Shown here: one piece after another, positions 1-12,260 of the stretch
How positions within the stretch are numbered: position 1 is the first letter of the stretch
Layout of the letters: every line of letters starts with the position of its first letter
NCBI GenBank assembly: GCA_030407315.1
Contig: JALQPE010000613.1
Location: 1-64,000 of the forward strand
Length of the DNA: 64,000 nt
Direction of reading: 5' to 3'
Source: Asparagopsis taxiformis
Taxonomy: Eukaryota > Rhodophyta > Florideophyceae > Bonnemaisoniales > Bonnemaisoniaceae
Position numbers and translations under genes: made by a program
Notes under the pieces: model-generated
Databases searched by the model: none
What the model was told of the DNA's origin: nothing
What the model saw: only the letters and a program-made list of their open reading frames with translations

Positions 1-1010
1 AATCCCCTAATCCCCTAATCCCTAATCCCCTAATCCCCTAATCCCCTAATCCCCTAATCCCCTAATCCCCTATCCCCTAATCCCTAATCCCCTAATCCCC
101 TAATCCCTAATCCCCTAATCCCCTAATCCCCTAATCCCCTAATCCCCTAATCCCCTAATCCCCTAATCCCCTAATCCCCTAATCCCCTAATCCCCTAATC
201 CCCTAATCCCCTAATCCCTAATCCCTAATCCCCTAATCCCCTAATCCCCTAATCCCCTAATCCCCTAATCCCCTAATCCCCTAATCCCCTAATCCCCTAA
301 TCCCCTAATCCCCTAATCCCCTAATCCCCTAATCCCCTAATCCCCTAATCCCCTAATCCCCTAATCCCCTAATCCCCTAATCCCCTAATCCCCTAATCCC
401 CTAATCCCCTAATCCCCTAATCCCCTAATCCCCTAATCCCCTAATCCCCTAATCCCCTAATCCCCTAATCCCCTAATCCCCTAATCCCCTAATCCCCTAA
501 TCCCCTAATCCCCTAATCCCCTAATCCCCTAATCCCCTAATCCCCTAATCCCCTAATCCCCTAATCCCCTAATCCCCTAATCCCCTAATCCCCTAATCCC
601 CTAATCCCCTAATCCCCTAATCCCCTAATCCCCTAATCCCCTAATCCCCTAATCCCCCAATCCCTAATCCCCTAAATCCCCTAATCCTAATCCCCTAATC
701 CCCTAATCCCCTAATCCCCTAATCCCCTAAATCCCCTAAAATCCCCTAATCCCCTAATCCCCTAAATCCCCTAATCCCCTAAATCCCCTAATCCCCTAAT
801 CCCCTAATCCCCTAATCCCCTAATCCCCTAAAAAAAAATCCCTAATCCCCTAAAATCCCCTAATCCCCTAAATCCTAATCCCCTAATCCCCTAATCCCCT
901 AAATCCCCTAATCCCCTAATCCCCTAAATCCCCTAATCCCCTAATCCCCTAAATCCCCTAATCCCCTAATCCCCTAATCCCCTAAATCCCCTAATCCCCT
1001 AATCCCCTAA
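1..1010. repeat. Telomere tract, (CCCCTAAT)n
   Basis: About 1 kb of C-rich repeat at the 5' end of the + strand, the orientation expected for a left chromosome end. The main unit is 8 bp, CCCCTAAT (G-strand ATTAGGGG). The outer 230 bp contain scattered 7-bp CCCTAAT units. The middle ~430 bp are almost uniform. From ~655 inward, 9-bp CCCCTAAAT units, a run of A and other variants increase until the tract ends at ~1010. This gradient of degeneration towards the centromere is usual for telomeres. Confidence 0.98.
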
Positions 1011-1142
1011 CCCCTGAACCCGGAAAAAGTCGACCCCAAAGCTGAGAAAAAATTTCAGCCAGGTCACCCCGACAGTTCGGCTGAGAGCTCTACACTCCAG
1101 CTGTTAATTCAAGTGCTGCACAGCAAACAAAGACCGATCTTG

Positions 1143-1182
1143 CCCTAATCCCCCTAATCCCCTAATCCCTAATCCCCTTTAT
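1143..1182. repeat. Short interstitial telomere island
   Basis: Four or five CCCTAAT/CCCCTAAT/CCCCCTAAT units separated from the main tract by ~130 bp of unique sequence. Same orientation as the terminal tract. It is probably a remnant of an earlier chromosome end or a repair insertion. Confidence 0.85.
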
Positions 1183-1620
1183 ACCCCAGCGACCTTCGTA
1201 CAACAGAGTAGAGGAACAGTACCACTTTTCGACGCTTCCAATGTCGACGTTCGTCGAAATACTCATGGTACATATATATCTCGCTAATGGCCGTCTTACA
1301 CATAATTGAAACAGTATATTTCATTGCTGTTGGAAGCTTCTAGTAAAGTAAGTAATAAGCTACCATGGCCCAAATATCACACCGTACTATACATGATAGT
1401 CAATTAACAGTACTGAAAGCACAATAAAATGCCTGTCTATGTGGCCGGACTTCAGGCGCAGATCCTACCGACTTACTTCCCCGACGAGTCTACTCACCCC
1501 ACTTGGCCCATTATATGAATACTTAATACGATGATATAAACGCATCCAATAGGACTTCAATCCCGTGAAACCGAGTTTCTGGAACTTCACACGGGATCGG
1601 ACTTGGAAACGGTCGAACAT

Positions 1621-2060
1621 GGTAATAGGGGTGGATCTTTTTGAGATCTATTTGCAGAGATATTGTTTAGATCAGAGGTCGAGTATGAGTCCCTTACAGA
1701 AAAGAGGTCGGAGTAGAGGTACATTGTTCTGTACACAACGCACATGCATGAACTGTGGATGAGGTGTTGACATGGCATGCGTGTGCTCGGAACATTGGCT
1801 GTGTACATCGCGCAGTTGTCTATGGTTCATGTACTACGTTGCACACGTGCTTCAGAGTGGGCGCCTGGACATGTGTGCCAGCCTGTAGGCTACAGCTAAT
1901 CCGCGACATGTACTACCGTGGCCGCAGTACCACACGTGTACTCGGAGCATTGTGCTGTGACTGCAACAGTACACGTGTGGGAGTGGCACTGGAGAGCTAG
2001 CGGGAGCATGTACACGTTGTGCAGAGGTGGCGACTTGAAGCACCAATGAGAGGGCGCTGG
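1621..2060. repeat. Subtelomeric repeat block, copy 1
   Basis: This ~440 bp block, beginning near GGGTGGATCTTTTTGAGAT, recurs at ~3143-3570 with point changes and small indels. Both copies carry the same run: pyrimidine/purine start, a GTACACAACGCACATGCATG segment, then GTACACGTG-rich sequence with many short palindromes. The short ORFs here overlap on both strands, are not conserved between copies, and are best treated as non-coding. The copies lie ~1.5 kb apart as a tandem duplication. Confidence 0.85.
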
Positions 2061-2770
2061 ACGGTAAGTCCGACGTCGGAATTCTGGTTGGGGTTGTCGG
2101 ACTCACAGCCGAACGGCGTAATATTTCTCATACCACGGCGCGGAGCTGGCTGATGGACCGGGCCAGACGCTGCAACCAATGGGACCCGTGCCAAATCTGG
2201 CCCGGTGGGAACTGTAGCTGTGGTGATTGGACTTGAAAACGTCGAGGAATATAATAAGAAGTAGACTGACAGGTGCGTACTAGCCTACTACCCTCCAAAA
2301 ACAACTCATTTCGGTCTCTTCTCTTATCTCGCTACATCATCCCATCGGACTGTTCTTCGTCAAACAGCACGAAATCACATACAATTCAAGATTATACCTT
2401 TCAAGCGTTTTCTACTGCGATTTCAAAAATTGTAAAATTTTTTAATAGAGTATTTGGCCCTGTAATAAAGTCTTTCTGGCGCATTTCTCAAATCGGAATA
2501 GGTATAGGCCATTGCAAGGGATCAGACTTGATCCCGCTACGACATACTATTAGGGGATAGAGCAGGGAAGAGAAAAGCATGGTAGACATACTATACTCAA
2601 TATGTACACGTGTACAGTAGATACACGCGTACACGTTGATATCTGATAGCTTACAGTGTAACGGAGACCAGACCGAGCCCTGTCACTCGTCTGTGTATGT
2701 AACATACCTAGTAAAAGTTTCGGAGCGGAGTATCAAGTACGGGTAAAGAGGTGCCATCAATAGCGAGCTT

Positions 2771-2856
2771 GCACATCTGGCTCAGTTGGATAATATAAAA
2801 CATATGATTTGGAGAACTTGAGTTCGAGTCTTGCCAAAAATTCGAAATCCTCTTTT
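2771..2856 (+). repeat. tRNA-derived SINE remnant (pol III A and B boxes)
   Basis: A perfect A-box, TGGCTCAGTTGG (2778-2789), is followed 30 bp later by a B-box-like GAGTTCGAGTC (2820-2830), the spacing found in a tRNA. The D-stem and T-stem no longer pair well and no clean acceptor stem closes, so this is not a functional tRNA gene. A run of five T at ~2853 could be a pol III terminator. The A/B boxes with an unrelated tail suggest the head of a SINE or a tRNA pseudogene. Confidence 0.6.
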
Positions 2857-3142
2857 TATATAATTGAGGAGGTGGTGGGGACTGATCATCCCATGCTGCC
2901 TCCGCACCGTCCTAATGCTTGAAGCGCTTCCGGGAGCAGTGGGTTGGTTTCTACCACTATAAAAATTGATTTGGGGGGCTTTGGGACAGTAAATCCTGGA
3001 CGCTGCCTCTATCTAGCTGAAGGTGACTCATTGCAACCCTTCCATGGTTACGTGATTTCGTTGTGTTGTTTGCTCGTCCTGTCCGAAACGTCCTCTCCCG
3101 GAAGAGATGCTGGTGGCCGCGGTCCCGTTGGAGAGGGATCGC

Positions 3143-3570
3143 AGGGGTGGATCTTTTTGAGATATATTTGCAGAGATATTGTGTAGATAAGAGGTCGAGT
3201 ATGAGTCCCCAGCTGAAAAGAGGTCAGAATGGAGGTACATTGTGCTGTACACAACGCACATGCATGAACTGTGGATGAGGCGTGCACGTGGCACACGTAT
3301 GCTCGGAACATGGGCTGCATACATGACGCAGTTGTCCATGGTTCATGTAATACGTTGTACACGTGCGTCAGAGTGGGCGCTTGGATAACTTGTGCCAGCC
3401 TGTAGGCTACTGCTAATCCGCTACGTATACTACCGTGGCTGCAGCACCGCACGTGTACTCAGAGCATTGCCAATGCATGGTGTGCTGTGAATGCCACAGT
3501 ACATGTGTCGCAGTGGCACTGGACAGCTGAGCAGTGCAGACTTCAAGCACCAATCACACCATGGCCGGCT
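3143..3570. repeat. Subtelomeric repeat block, copy 2
   Basis: Diverged second copy of the block at 1621-2060, same orientation. It shares GGGTGGATCTTTTTGAGAT, the GTACACAACGCACATGCATG segment, and the run that ends at the CAGTGGCACTGGACAGCT-like motif. The small ORFs in it are not preserved relative to copy 1. Confidence 0.85.
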
Positions 3571-5150
3571 GTAGGTACGACGTCGGACTTGTTATCTGAC
3601 TCGTCGGACTTACAAACACAGCGTCATTAGTTGTGCACACATCAACGTGTTCGGGATGTCTGTCGCGGGCCAACATGAGGATCCAATAAGATCGTTGCAG
3701 GTTTAGCCCGCTCAGAATTCATACTGCCCAGACCAGACTCGTTAACGCCGAGAAATAAAATCAGGGCAGGGATTTTTGTATGGACCGATTTTCTGGGATT
3801 TTTTCGAAGAGAAGTAAAGCCACGGATATATTTTACTCCACAGCTCTGTATGCACTTCCTGATCATAATCTCAAGCATGACTAATACTGTTTGTAAATGA
3901 AACCTTCGTAGAGCGTAAATATGATGCGCGTACGAAATTCTTGTAAACTACGTACTCTTAAAGACTTTTGAGTACTCATAGGGGAGGCTCAGCTGTATGC
4001 GTGGTATACCATATCACTGTAGCTTCCTTTCTGAAATAGCATAGTTGACACAAATCCATTGATACCGGAACAATGTTCGTGTACCGCATAATCACAGCTT
4101 GGTGACGCTGCTGGTGCTGCACTACTGTATCCTACTGTATTTCCCGTGCGAAAGTATACAGGAAAAGCAATTAGTACACTATGCTTCCCATGTGTGCTTC
4201 ACTACATTGGTGGAGTAGAACTTGGTATACTGCGGTGCACACTTGCGCATGTATGTGCGCGTGGCCAGAAAGCATAGTTGGCTTTCTACTATAAACTATC
4301 CTACTTACTGACGGGGATCCTTCAGCCTCAACACGGCGAGGCAATATTCCCACAGTGAAAGTCCGGTGTCGGACTTGTCAGACAGTCATTTGGACTTACT
4401 CACTCCTGACAGACTGGACTTATTTTGAAGTAGATTTATTTATAGAAAGTTAGTATTCGTTATTCTCCCAGTCAGGCTTCCATCCGCTTTGCCCCAAAGC
4501 CCCTCGTTTCCATGATTTTTTCAGCTCATTCCGTCCGAGCATAGGAAAAGAAGCTCAATACACCAAAACTTTATGACTTTTCCTCAAACGTACATTCTGG
4601 ATTTAAAAGGAGGCGCTAGAAATCGGTCAAATATATTATTTTCGTTTTGAAATGAATAAATTCAGGGAATGGGCTGGTATTCCTGTAGCCACACCGGGAG
4701 AAAGGCTCGAATTATTTCCAATGAGTAAGAAAATGTCTGAACTTTGATGACGACACATACAATCACGACGGCCACTCCCCCCCCCTGGGTTCTTAGTCTC
4801 ATGCAAACTCCTGTGTAGGTGTATTTGGAATTACCTATGTACCGATTTACCCGTGCTGCCACATCAGCCTAGGATGGAGCGTTTGATCTCATATACATCC
4901 CCCTGGATCACTTGACCTCACTAGTGAGGCAAAGCAACTGCTTACTGCGAACTGCAGAGGAACTGCTTTGCATCATGGAGTACAGTTTCCTTTCGGCTGC
5001 CTCTTTGATCATTGATATGCGAACCGAAAAACCTGAATCTCAATTTGGCTGTCTTTGCTCAAAGAGGGAAAATGAGGCACCGGCTCTTCCATGAGAAGAT
5101 TCATTCGAGTTCTAGCTTTCATTACATATGCTCTCTCCGTCAGACTAATC
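3571..5150. other. Gene-free subtelomeric spacer
   Basis: I see no coding region that I can support. The sequence is unique, moderately AT-rich and holds only short ORFs without recognisable motifs. It leads into the start of the first helicase gene. Confidence 0.6.
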
Positions 5151-5158
5151 AAGCATTG

Positions 5159-6238
5159 ATGGCATCAAATCTCCCAGAAAAGCGATCCGAGTCAAGCATG
5201 GAGGCAGAACTGGACCTAATATCTCAAGCGGGTATCAAATATGATTCTCACAGTGGTTTGTTGGTGTGCACTCATCACGGAGCGGCATTTCGCAGCGCCA
5301 AATCACTGGCAGCACACCTGAGTACTCATGATGGAGCCCATAAACTACCGATACATGTAACGACAGTGACTGCATCGTCCAAGAGTTTCTTAGTTCAGTC
5401 TATCATCCGGGAAATGGAAAAAATGGGGTGTCACTCTGGCATTGATTCGGCGAACGACTCAACCCTTCCGAAATGTGTTGGTGGTACTTTTTCAACGCCA
5501 ATGCATGATATGTACCAAAATGCTCCTGAGTCTCTCTCTAGTCTACATCATGGCTTAAATCCCATACCACATGTCCGTGTTCACAACGGATTTCAATGTT
5601 TCTGTTGCTCATTCTGTTCAATTGAGATCCCCATCCTCCAGAAGCACCTTATCAAGGAACATGACATACCAATCAAGGAAGCGCTCATCAAGGCTGGAAA
5701 ATGTCCAGAAAAGTTGCTTCAAACTATTGGTCGAGGCCGGTTCCAGAAATTCTTTCCTGTTGTTTCTCTTCGTATTGCGGGTCACCAGTCTTCACTCCGA
5801 CAAGATGAGACCAACAGAACTAAGATGAAATGCTCTCCTGATACCGAGCAAGAGCGCTACAATGCGCCGGGGATCCAAGGCAGCCGGCCCTCCCCTTCTG
5901 CCCCCACTACTGTTGATCTTGTTTCCGCTATTCACTCTCAGATTCAATTCGGAAGGGGCACCCATGATGCTGAAGTGCATGCCGTTCAAAAAGGGTTTTC
6001 ACTGCCTCTGCAAGACAGTGAGGGACAAAAGTCATTCTTACTCCATAGATGCCCATTTGACGTAATGTTGGCCAATATGGGCTTCCGTAATATCCAAGAC
6101 GTACCAATTCAGTTGACAGATAAACCGCGTTCCGAGTCTGAGGACGCGATCGAAAACTCTATTCGAAACCATCTCAGAAGGTACGCTACTCACCTTTTCA
6201 ATGAACACTACGGTGTTGAAAAGGGGGCCTCAGACAGT
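5159..6238 (+). pseudogene. TLH1 5' part: C2H2 N-terminal region of a telomere-linked RecQ helicase
   Basis: Encodes ~360 residues of a protein whose other ~1400 residues lie 13.6 kb downstream, across element 1. I chose ATG 5159; the frame is open from 5012, and a second ATG lies at ~5200. A first C/H pair module (CTHHGAAFRSAKSLAAHLSTH) and a second, better C2H2 finger (CFCCSFC...HLIKEHD) match the N-terminus of TLH2 in order and spacing, including the shared LQTIG motif after the second finger. Zinc-finger N-termini of this kind precede fungal subtelomeric RecQ helicases. The frame is undamaged up to the palindrome array, so the gene was probably broken recently. As it stands the ORF would end at 6253 inside the inserted element. 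Confidence 0.8.
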
Positions 6239-6935
6239 ACTGCGAGACAGTGATTTTTACTGTCTGAGACAGTAAAAATCACTATGCGGCAAATGAAAAT
6301 TAATGCCACACTTGGAGACAGTGATTTGCACTGTCTGGCAGACAGTACGGAACACTGTCTGCAGACAGTAAAAAACACTGTCTCACAGTACTGTCTGAGG
6401 CAGTGAATGGAGACAGTAAAAATTAATGATTTATTCAATAGTTGGATATGATGTAATTTACTGTACTGGGCAGTGTTGGCGGATAGTGTTTTGTATTGGC
6501 CAAGGCAACATGGCCGGATAGTGAAATACGCTGCCTGGGACAATAGATGGAACCAACACGGTGCACTGTCCTGAGCAGTACCTGGAGACAGTGATTTTCA
6601 CTGTCCTGGGCAGTACCTGGAGACAGTGATTTTCACTGTCCTGGGCAGTACCTGGAGACAGTGATTTTCACTGTCCTGGGCAGTACCTGTAGACAGTACT
6701 TTGTGCTGCCCTGGGCAGTACCTGTAGACAGTACTTTGTGCTGCCCTGGGCAGTACCTGTAGACAGTACTTTGTGCTGCCCTGGGCAGTACCTGTAGACA
6801 GTATTTCGTGCTGCCCTGGGCAGCACCTGTAGACAGTATTTCGTGCTGCCCTGGGCAGCACCTGGAGACAGTATTTCGTGCTGCCCTGGGCAGCACCTGG
6901 AGACAGTAAAAGTAGTGTCCTGATATAGTAAAATT
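6231..6935. repeat. Left terminal array of element 1 (CAGACAGTA palindromes)
   Basis: More than 20 copies of ACAGTA/TACTGT motifs arranged as head-to-head pairs. The part from 6568 to 6905 is a regular ~46-bp tandem with the pattern GGCAGTACCTGGAGACAGT, including a CTGCCCTGGGCAG inner palindrome. The minus-strand ORFs of 87 and 112 codons here merely translate the repeat and are not genes. Confidence 0.85.
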
Positions 6936-6959
6936 CAGTGTCTGGGAGTGGTGGATGAG

Positions 6960-8470
6960 ATGGAGCGTCATGCTGTCGTGGGCATCTTTTTGGGGTAGAG
7001 GGAGGCAGTTCTGGTGCTATGAGGATGGGGCATGGACGGTATCTACGTGGGAATGGACAGAATAGTACGGCTAGGAATTTTTATTTCGTAGTGACTATGA
7101 GCTAGAGAGCGGTACAAGCGGTAGGATAGGTAGCAATCTAAGAGAGTGCAATATGGGAAGCTTCACTCTGGATTTGTTTATTTGCGCAGGCTACATTGAG
7201 AGTAAACTATCCCTATGTTAAAAATGCTACTACAACTAACACTATTCCGATGAGTAAAACTAAAACTACTAGAAAAGTCTACAAATCTATCAACTGATTG
7301 AGCTGCATGAATAAGCTAGGAAATGAAGAGAAGAAGAAAAAAATGATGTAGTGAAACGAAACAAGTTAGTGACGTTGATTTGGAGAGGGAAACTGATGGT
7401 TACCAGGAGAATAACGTACCTTAACAAATACCATTGCATCCCAAATCGAAATATGTACTCACAGGCAGAGCAGAAAAGAATTGGAGAAGTGGTAAGAGAG
7501 AAAGAGAAATGAAAGGAGAAGTGGAAAACTCACCGACTGGAAACCTGAGAAAACGAATATAACACTGGGTTAGTGGCGTGAAATTTGGTGACGTACCATC
7601 TATACCGCTTCCAGACCGTAATTTTTGTTGCTTCGTTTTCCGACGGATATGGAGATGGAAACAGGGATTTCCAGAATCTGTCGTTTAAGTAGTACTCTAC
7701 GGGCGGAAATGACGTGTAGGAGAACAATAGAGGGATAATTTTGAAACAGAGCGGTGGGATGGGAGGCCCAGTAAAACGATGCCTAGGGTGCGAATTATGC
7801 TTGGAAGCACATGATCTGGCAGAAGAGGCGCACATGATCGTATCTTCTACCGCCTTTTATTGTCTAGAATGACGTCATCACTACAGAAATATAGGAAAAA
7901 CACTAGCATATGGGGCCTACAGGAAAGGGGGAGGTGAAGAGTAAGAAAAATGGCGCACTTTCCTGGACGAGGAGCCCGCGCTTCCAGTGATGATGTGGAT
8001 GGTATATATCGATGACGTCATTGTATGCTCCGAGCACACTTGGCAGGCAGTCAAAGCGGGCCACGTAGATGGTGGCGGTTAGGAAACAGCGGTGTGGAAA
8101 AAATTTTATGATTTTCATGTTGCAAGCGAGCAGTGAATCTGCATTTTAATAAATAAATGTATGCTAATTTAAGATATCACACCGAGTACGATTAAACGAG
8201 AGATCGTGTTTTCACCTTGTGAATAGGGCCGAGAATATAGTATACGAGTAGGAACTACGTGTATGAGAAAATCATATTCAGTATTAGTTTTTAGAGCATC
8301 ACCGCGTAATAAACGGAAATGGATACGTCTTTGACAGGTTTGTCTTGAGGGAGTGCGATACAAGCAAAACCATTTTGAGTAGGTCCAGCCCGGATAAAAT
8401 AGGAATAAAAATAATTCAGCAGAAAGTAATGAACATAGGACAAATAATTGTGGTAAACCAGTTCATCTGA
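6960..8470. other. Gene-free part of element 1
   Basis: Unique, weakly purine-biased sequence with no supported gene. Short minus-strand ORFs (7530-7835, 7903-8118, 8291-8569) have no recognisable domain and look fortuitous. Confidence 0.5.
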
Positions 8471-8474
8471 TCGA

Positions 8475-9718
8475 ATGAAACCCTGGAAAGGTTTTATAAC
8501 GGTTGAAAGTAGTGGCAGAGAAGTAGTGGAGAAGATTAATTCTCCCTCAGCTAGCGAGACAATGATCACTACTGCTCAGTACAGTTCGCCTGAAATGCAA
8601 GTTGATCCTCGCAAAGTGAATGTCAGAAGTCGTTCACAAGTGGTTGAAGAAGTCTGCAACGATGAAGCAATTCGTGCGAACAGATTTGGTAGCAGAAAAC
8701 TCGAAAGGGATCGGGGATACTGATCATCGCATTGAAGAGCGCATTTTATTCGTCCTTGTTGACTTCCATGACGACGTGATAGACAGAAGAAGTATGAGAA
8801 CCAAGAACGGGATGTTTACAAACAGTTTTTATGACAAACTGGAATATGTTACGGGGGCAAAGGCAATTCATCTTACCAAGGCCGAAGAGGAAAGAGAACG
8901 GAGTCGTATGACCCCCAGAGAAATAGAACAAGCAGCTGTTCTTGATGCAAAAAGGAAAAGAGTAAGAATCTACTGTCGCAGAAGTAGAACAGGAAGTTTC
9001 TGCTCTTGTGGAGCAAGAACAGGAAATCACTCCAATTGTCGTGGCTGAAGAGTTGATCCTGCTGTTGCCAAAGCGGTAGAAGAGGCACCTCTCAGCACCT
9101 CAAAAGAAGCAGGAGACTGTCTTGCTGCAGCAAGAGTCGGAGAACAGAAACGTCCTGCTAAACGTTTTGCTGTGCTCCAAAAAGAACAGGAGCGTCGTGC
9201 TAGGGATAACTCTCCGGGAAGGATTGTCAGAGAAGATCGTCCTAAGGGAAGGAAACATAGAAGCGATACGCAAAGCGTGGAAATCAACTTGGACAATAGT
9301 GGTCGCATGGACATAGACCCGGCTGGAAAAGGAGACCATGTTGAAGTTGTGCAGAACCGCTCTGTGATACTGAAACTTCGAATCAGGACGCCAGAAATTA
9401 GCAGCACTAGCCCGGATAAGGAAGGAAATGAAGATGCTGAAGTGGACGAGGATAAATCGGTAAGAAGCAGGAGTTCCGGTGGAAGCGATGAAAACAAGTC
9501 CAGGTTGGATAAGAAGCGAAGAAGATAACCCAAGATGCTCTGAACCCGGTATGCCTGATAAAAAATGAGACTGAGCCTCTCCGGGAAAAGAATAGGAGAT
9601 TCAATGCAGGGAAACGAACGACTGGAGAAGAAGTACTACTTTTCACTGATGAGCAAGAAAACTCCCTTTCAGACGGCACATTTGCTGAAAAAATATTTGA
9701 GAAGTTGCCTTTATGCAT
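8475..9718 (+). pseudogene. Broken gene of unknown function in element 1
   Basis: Three successive + strand frames (8475-8723, 8620-9048, 9172-9528) and a tail to ~9770 read as charged, low-complexity protein rich in Glu, Arg, Lys and Ser. The composition looks coding, but frameshifts lie near 8700, 9050-9170 and 9530. Visible features are an acidic/basic middle (KAEEERERSRMTPREIE), a basic RLDKKRRR segment and a more hydrophobic tail ending near CIPSSW. I recognise no domain. Its place just inside the left terminal array is like that of the intact 507-codon ORF in element 2, so it could be the decayed protein of this element. That is inference from position only. Confidence 0.45.
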
Positions 9719-9877
9719 TCCTTCCAGCTGGAGAGTGAAGTATTGTATCGCAGGAAATATAAAATACTAAAATACTAAATTCCTTATGAGCAAGAGAGGA
9801 AACGATGGCGGGCGGTACTGGAATAGAACAAGAAGGCGATGAGCGTAATGACGCAGTCGTCTTCGTCTGCAACATTG

Positions 9878-9913
9878 AGAGAATGAGGAAGGCTTAAGCC
9901 TTCCTCATTCTCT
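9878..9913. repeat. 36-bp perfect palindrome
   Basis: Zero-spacer inverted repeat centred on GGCTTAAGCC, with arms GAGAATGAGGAA and TTCCTCATTCTC. It would extrude as a hairpin. Similar unrelated perfect palindromes recur across the window. Confidence 0.95.
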
Positions 9914-9949
9914 GTAATTGCAGCAGTGGCAGTTTCGACGGAGCGCTGA

Positions 9950-10330
9950 CAGAAAAGTCATGGTAACGATCGTAGTGATGACTTTGCTGTGAGGCAACAA
10001 ATCATTACAACAGTCACGATTTTCTTACCCCGTATAAAAATTCTGCCGCCAATGTAATGGCAACGTTTCCTTACAGCAGCCACGATTTTTACCCGATAAA
10101 AAATTTCTTGGTGATTTTTACCCGGTAAAAATTCTTCAGTCACTGTAATGGCAACGGTTCCTTACAGAAAAGCCATCGTTACGATGACTTTGCTGTAAGG
10201 AAACAAATCATTACAGCAGCCACAATTTTTACCCGGTAAAAAATTCTTCGGCCACTGTAATGAAAACGTTTTCTTACAGCAAAGTCATCGTAACGATGAC
10301 TTTGCTGTAAGCACCTATTGTAGACGGCTT
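9950..10330. repeat. Palindromic MITE-like cluster 1
   Basis: Contains the palindrome made of TTACAGCAAAGTCATCG and its complement (best copy ~10277-10310), plus several copies of TTTTTACCCGGTAAAAA embedded in an ATTCTTCGGCCACTGTAATG context. Related clusters lie at 11070-11225, 11970-12260 and 13984-14265. No coding capacity. Confidence 0.85.
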
Positions 10331-11069
10331 CTGCTGTAAGCGGTTGGGAGTTTAGTCCCTCTCTCACCTTGGGAAGGATAGGAAGGGAAGTGTGAAGTCG
10401 GAAACATCGCGAGCGGTTGGTTTGGACGGGTGTTTACGGCTCTGGGGAGCACTCTGCGTTACGCTCAACCGGGTCTGAGCTGGCTGCAATACATGATATC
10501 GCAGCAAGAGTGCACAAAATTTGTGCCACCATTTTCTCACGGCAGAGACTCGGACGGCCGAGATCGGACCTCGCTGAAAAGAGCTAGAAAAGGTCTGGAG
10601 TACATCCAAGACCACTGGAAAGGTACTATCAGAAGTTTTCCTGAACATGCGGGGGGCTTTCCTCACCGAAATCGAGCATAGCGGTTCTGCGACCAAAGCT
10701 TACTCATGAAGGAGGTAGGGTGCTGGGTACCACACCAACCATAGCTACTTACATTTGCAGTGTACTCTAGCAATCTGCTTAGTATTCTACTTCCTCACTG
10801 TACAATGATTTTCAGGAAGTAGGATATGCTCTGGGCCTAGCACGGGAGAGGAAGAAGGAAGGATAGGCATGCAGAAGTATAGAGGCAGTAGTATGTGAAG
10901 ACAATGGCAGTGGTAGAGAAGTATTTCATGCACCAAAGGGGCGGGCAGAGTGAGTGACACTAGAGACGCGGTGCGCAGGGCGAAGGGAGGTGGAGATGAT
11001 GGAGGACAACAGACATGAGAGCGAGGGTTCAGACCAACGGCTCACAGATGGAGCAGTTTGCTAGGGATG

Positions 11070-11225
11070 CTTACAGCAAAGTCATCGTTACGATGACTTT
11101 GCTGTAAGGAAACAAATCATTACAGTAGCCATGATTTCTTTACCCGGTAAAAAATTCTTCGGCCACTGTAATGAAAACGTTTTCTTACAGCAAAGTCATC
11201 GTAACGATGACTTTGCTGTAAGCAT
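11070..11225. repeat. Palindromic MITE-like cluster 2
   Basis: Two TTACAGCAAAGTCATCG palindromes flank one TACCCGGTAAAAA unit, the same arrangement as cluster 1. It marks the boundary between two ~0.8 kb repeat units. Confidence 0.85.
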
Positions 11226-11969
11226 CCCTGGTAAACTGCCTCAGCTGTAAGCGGCTGGGAGCCAGATCCCTACCTCACCTTGGGAAGGGTGAGCAAGGAA
11301 TTGTGAAGCCGGATAACATGGCAAAGGGATGGTTTGAACGGCTGTTGGCGGCGTTGGGGAGCACTCTGCGTCGTGCTCACCCAATCTGTGCTGGATACCC
11401 TGCCTGGTACGGCGGCAGGAGTGCACAAAATTTGAAACACAATTTTGTCAACAGTGAAATTCTGATTGTCGAAACTCAACCTCCCTAAAATGAACTAGAG
11501 CTGGTGTGAGCACCTCCACGACGTCTGGAAAGGTACTGACAGCACGTTTTCAGAGCATGGTGAAGCTGTCCTCTCTGAGATCAAGCATAGAGTATCCGTG
11601 GCCAGATTCTATTCCTAGTGCCATGTGGCACAGTGGCCACACCAAATTGCCCTTTTTAGCACACTATAGATTTTTGCTACAAGGAATCTAGCTGTCTTCT
11701 ATACTAATATAGTTGGTAAGTAGGCAAGCCTAGGATTGTAGGACTATCAGGAAGGATGGGAGGGTAGGTACGCAGCAACATGAAGGGGATAGTATGAGTA
11801 GACTATGGCGGTGGTAGACAAGGATTCCACTCACCGAAGGGTCGGCTGGAGTGACGCCGGAGTCGACACAGGAAGGGAGGTTGAGATAGGCTGGGATAAA
11901 GCAGGATAAGATACATGAGAGAGAGGGTGAAGCAAGAACGCTTACAGCTGAGGCCGTTTACCACGGGTG

Positions 11970-12260
11970 CTGACAGCAAAGTCATCGTTGCGATGACTTT
12001 GCTGTAAGAAAAGAAAACATTACAGCAGGCACGATTTTTTACCCGGTAAAAATTCTTCGCCCACTGTAATGTTTCCTTTTCTTACAGAAAAGTCATCGTA
12101 ACGATGACTTTGCTGTAAGTAAACGTTTCATTACAGTAGCCACGATTTTTTACCCGGTAAAAAAATTCTTGGTGATTTTTTCACCCGGTAAAATCCTTCG
12201 CCCACTGTAATGTTTTCTTTTCTTACAGTAAAGTCATCGTAACGATGACTTTGCTGTAAG
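11970..12260. repeat. Palindromic MITE-like cluster 3
   Basis: Three TTACAG...CTGTAA palindromes alternate with three TACCCGGTAAAA units. One ACCCGGT unit is duplicated side by side (12145-12195). Confidence 0.85.

Noticed and set aside
2775..2845. Functional tRNA gene
   Set aside because: A and B boxes are good but the D, T and acceptor stems do not form.
6598..6971. Minus-strand ORFs of 87 and 112 codons with a repeated Leu-Pro-Arg-Ala-Ala peptide
   Set aside because: They are translations of a ~46-bp DNA tandem repeat in the terminal array, present in more than one frame.
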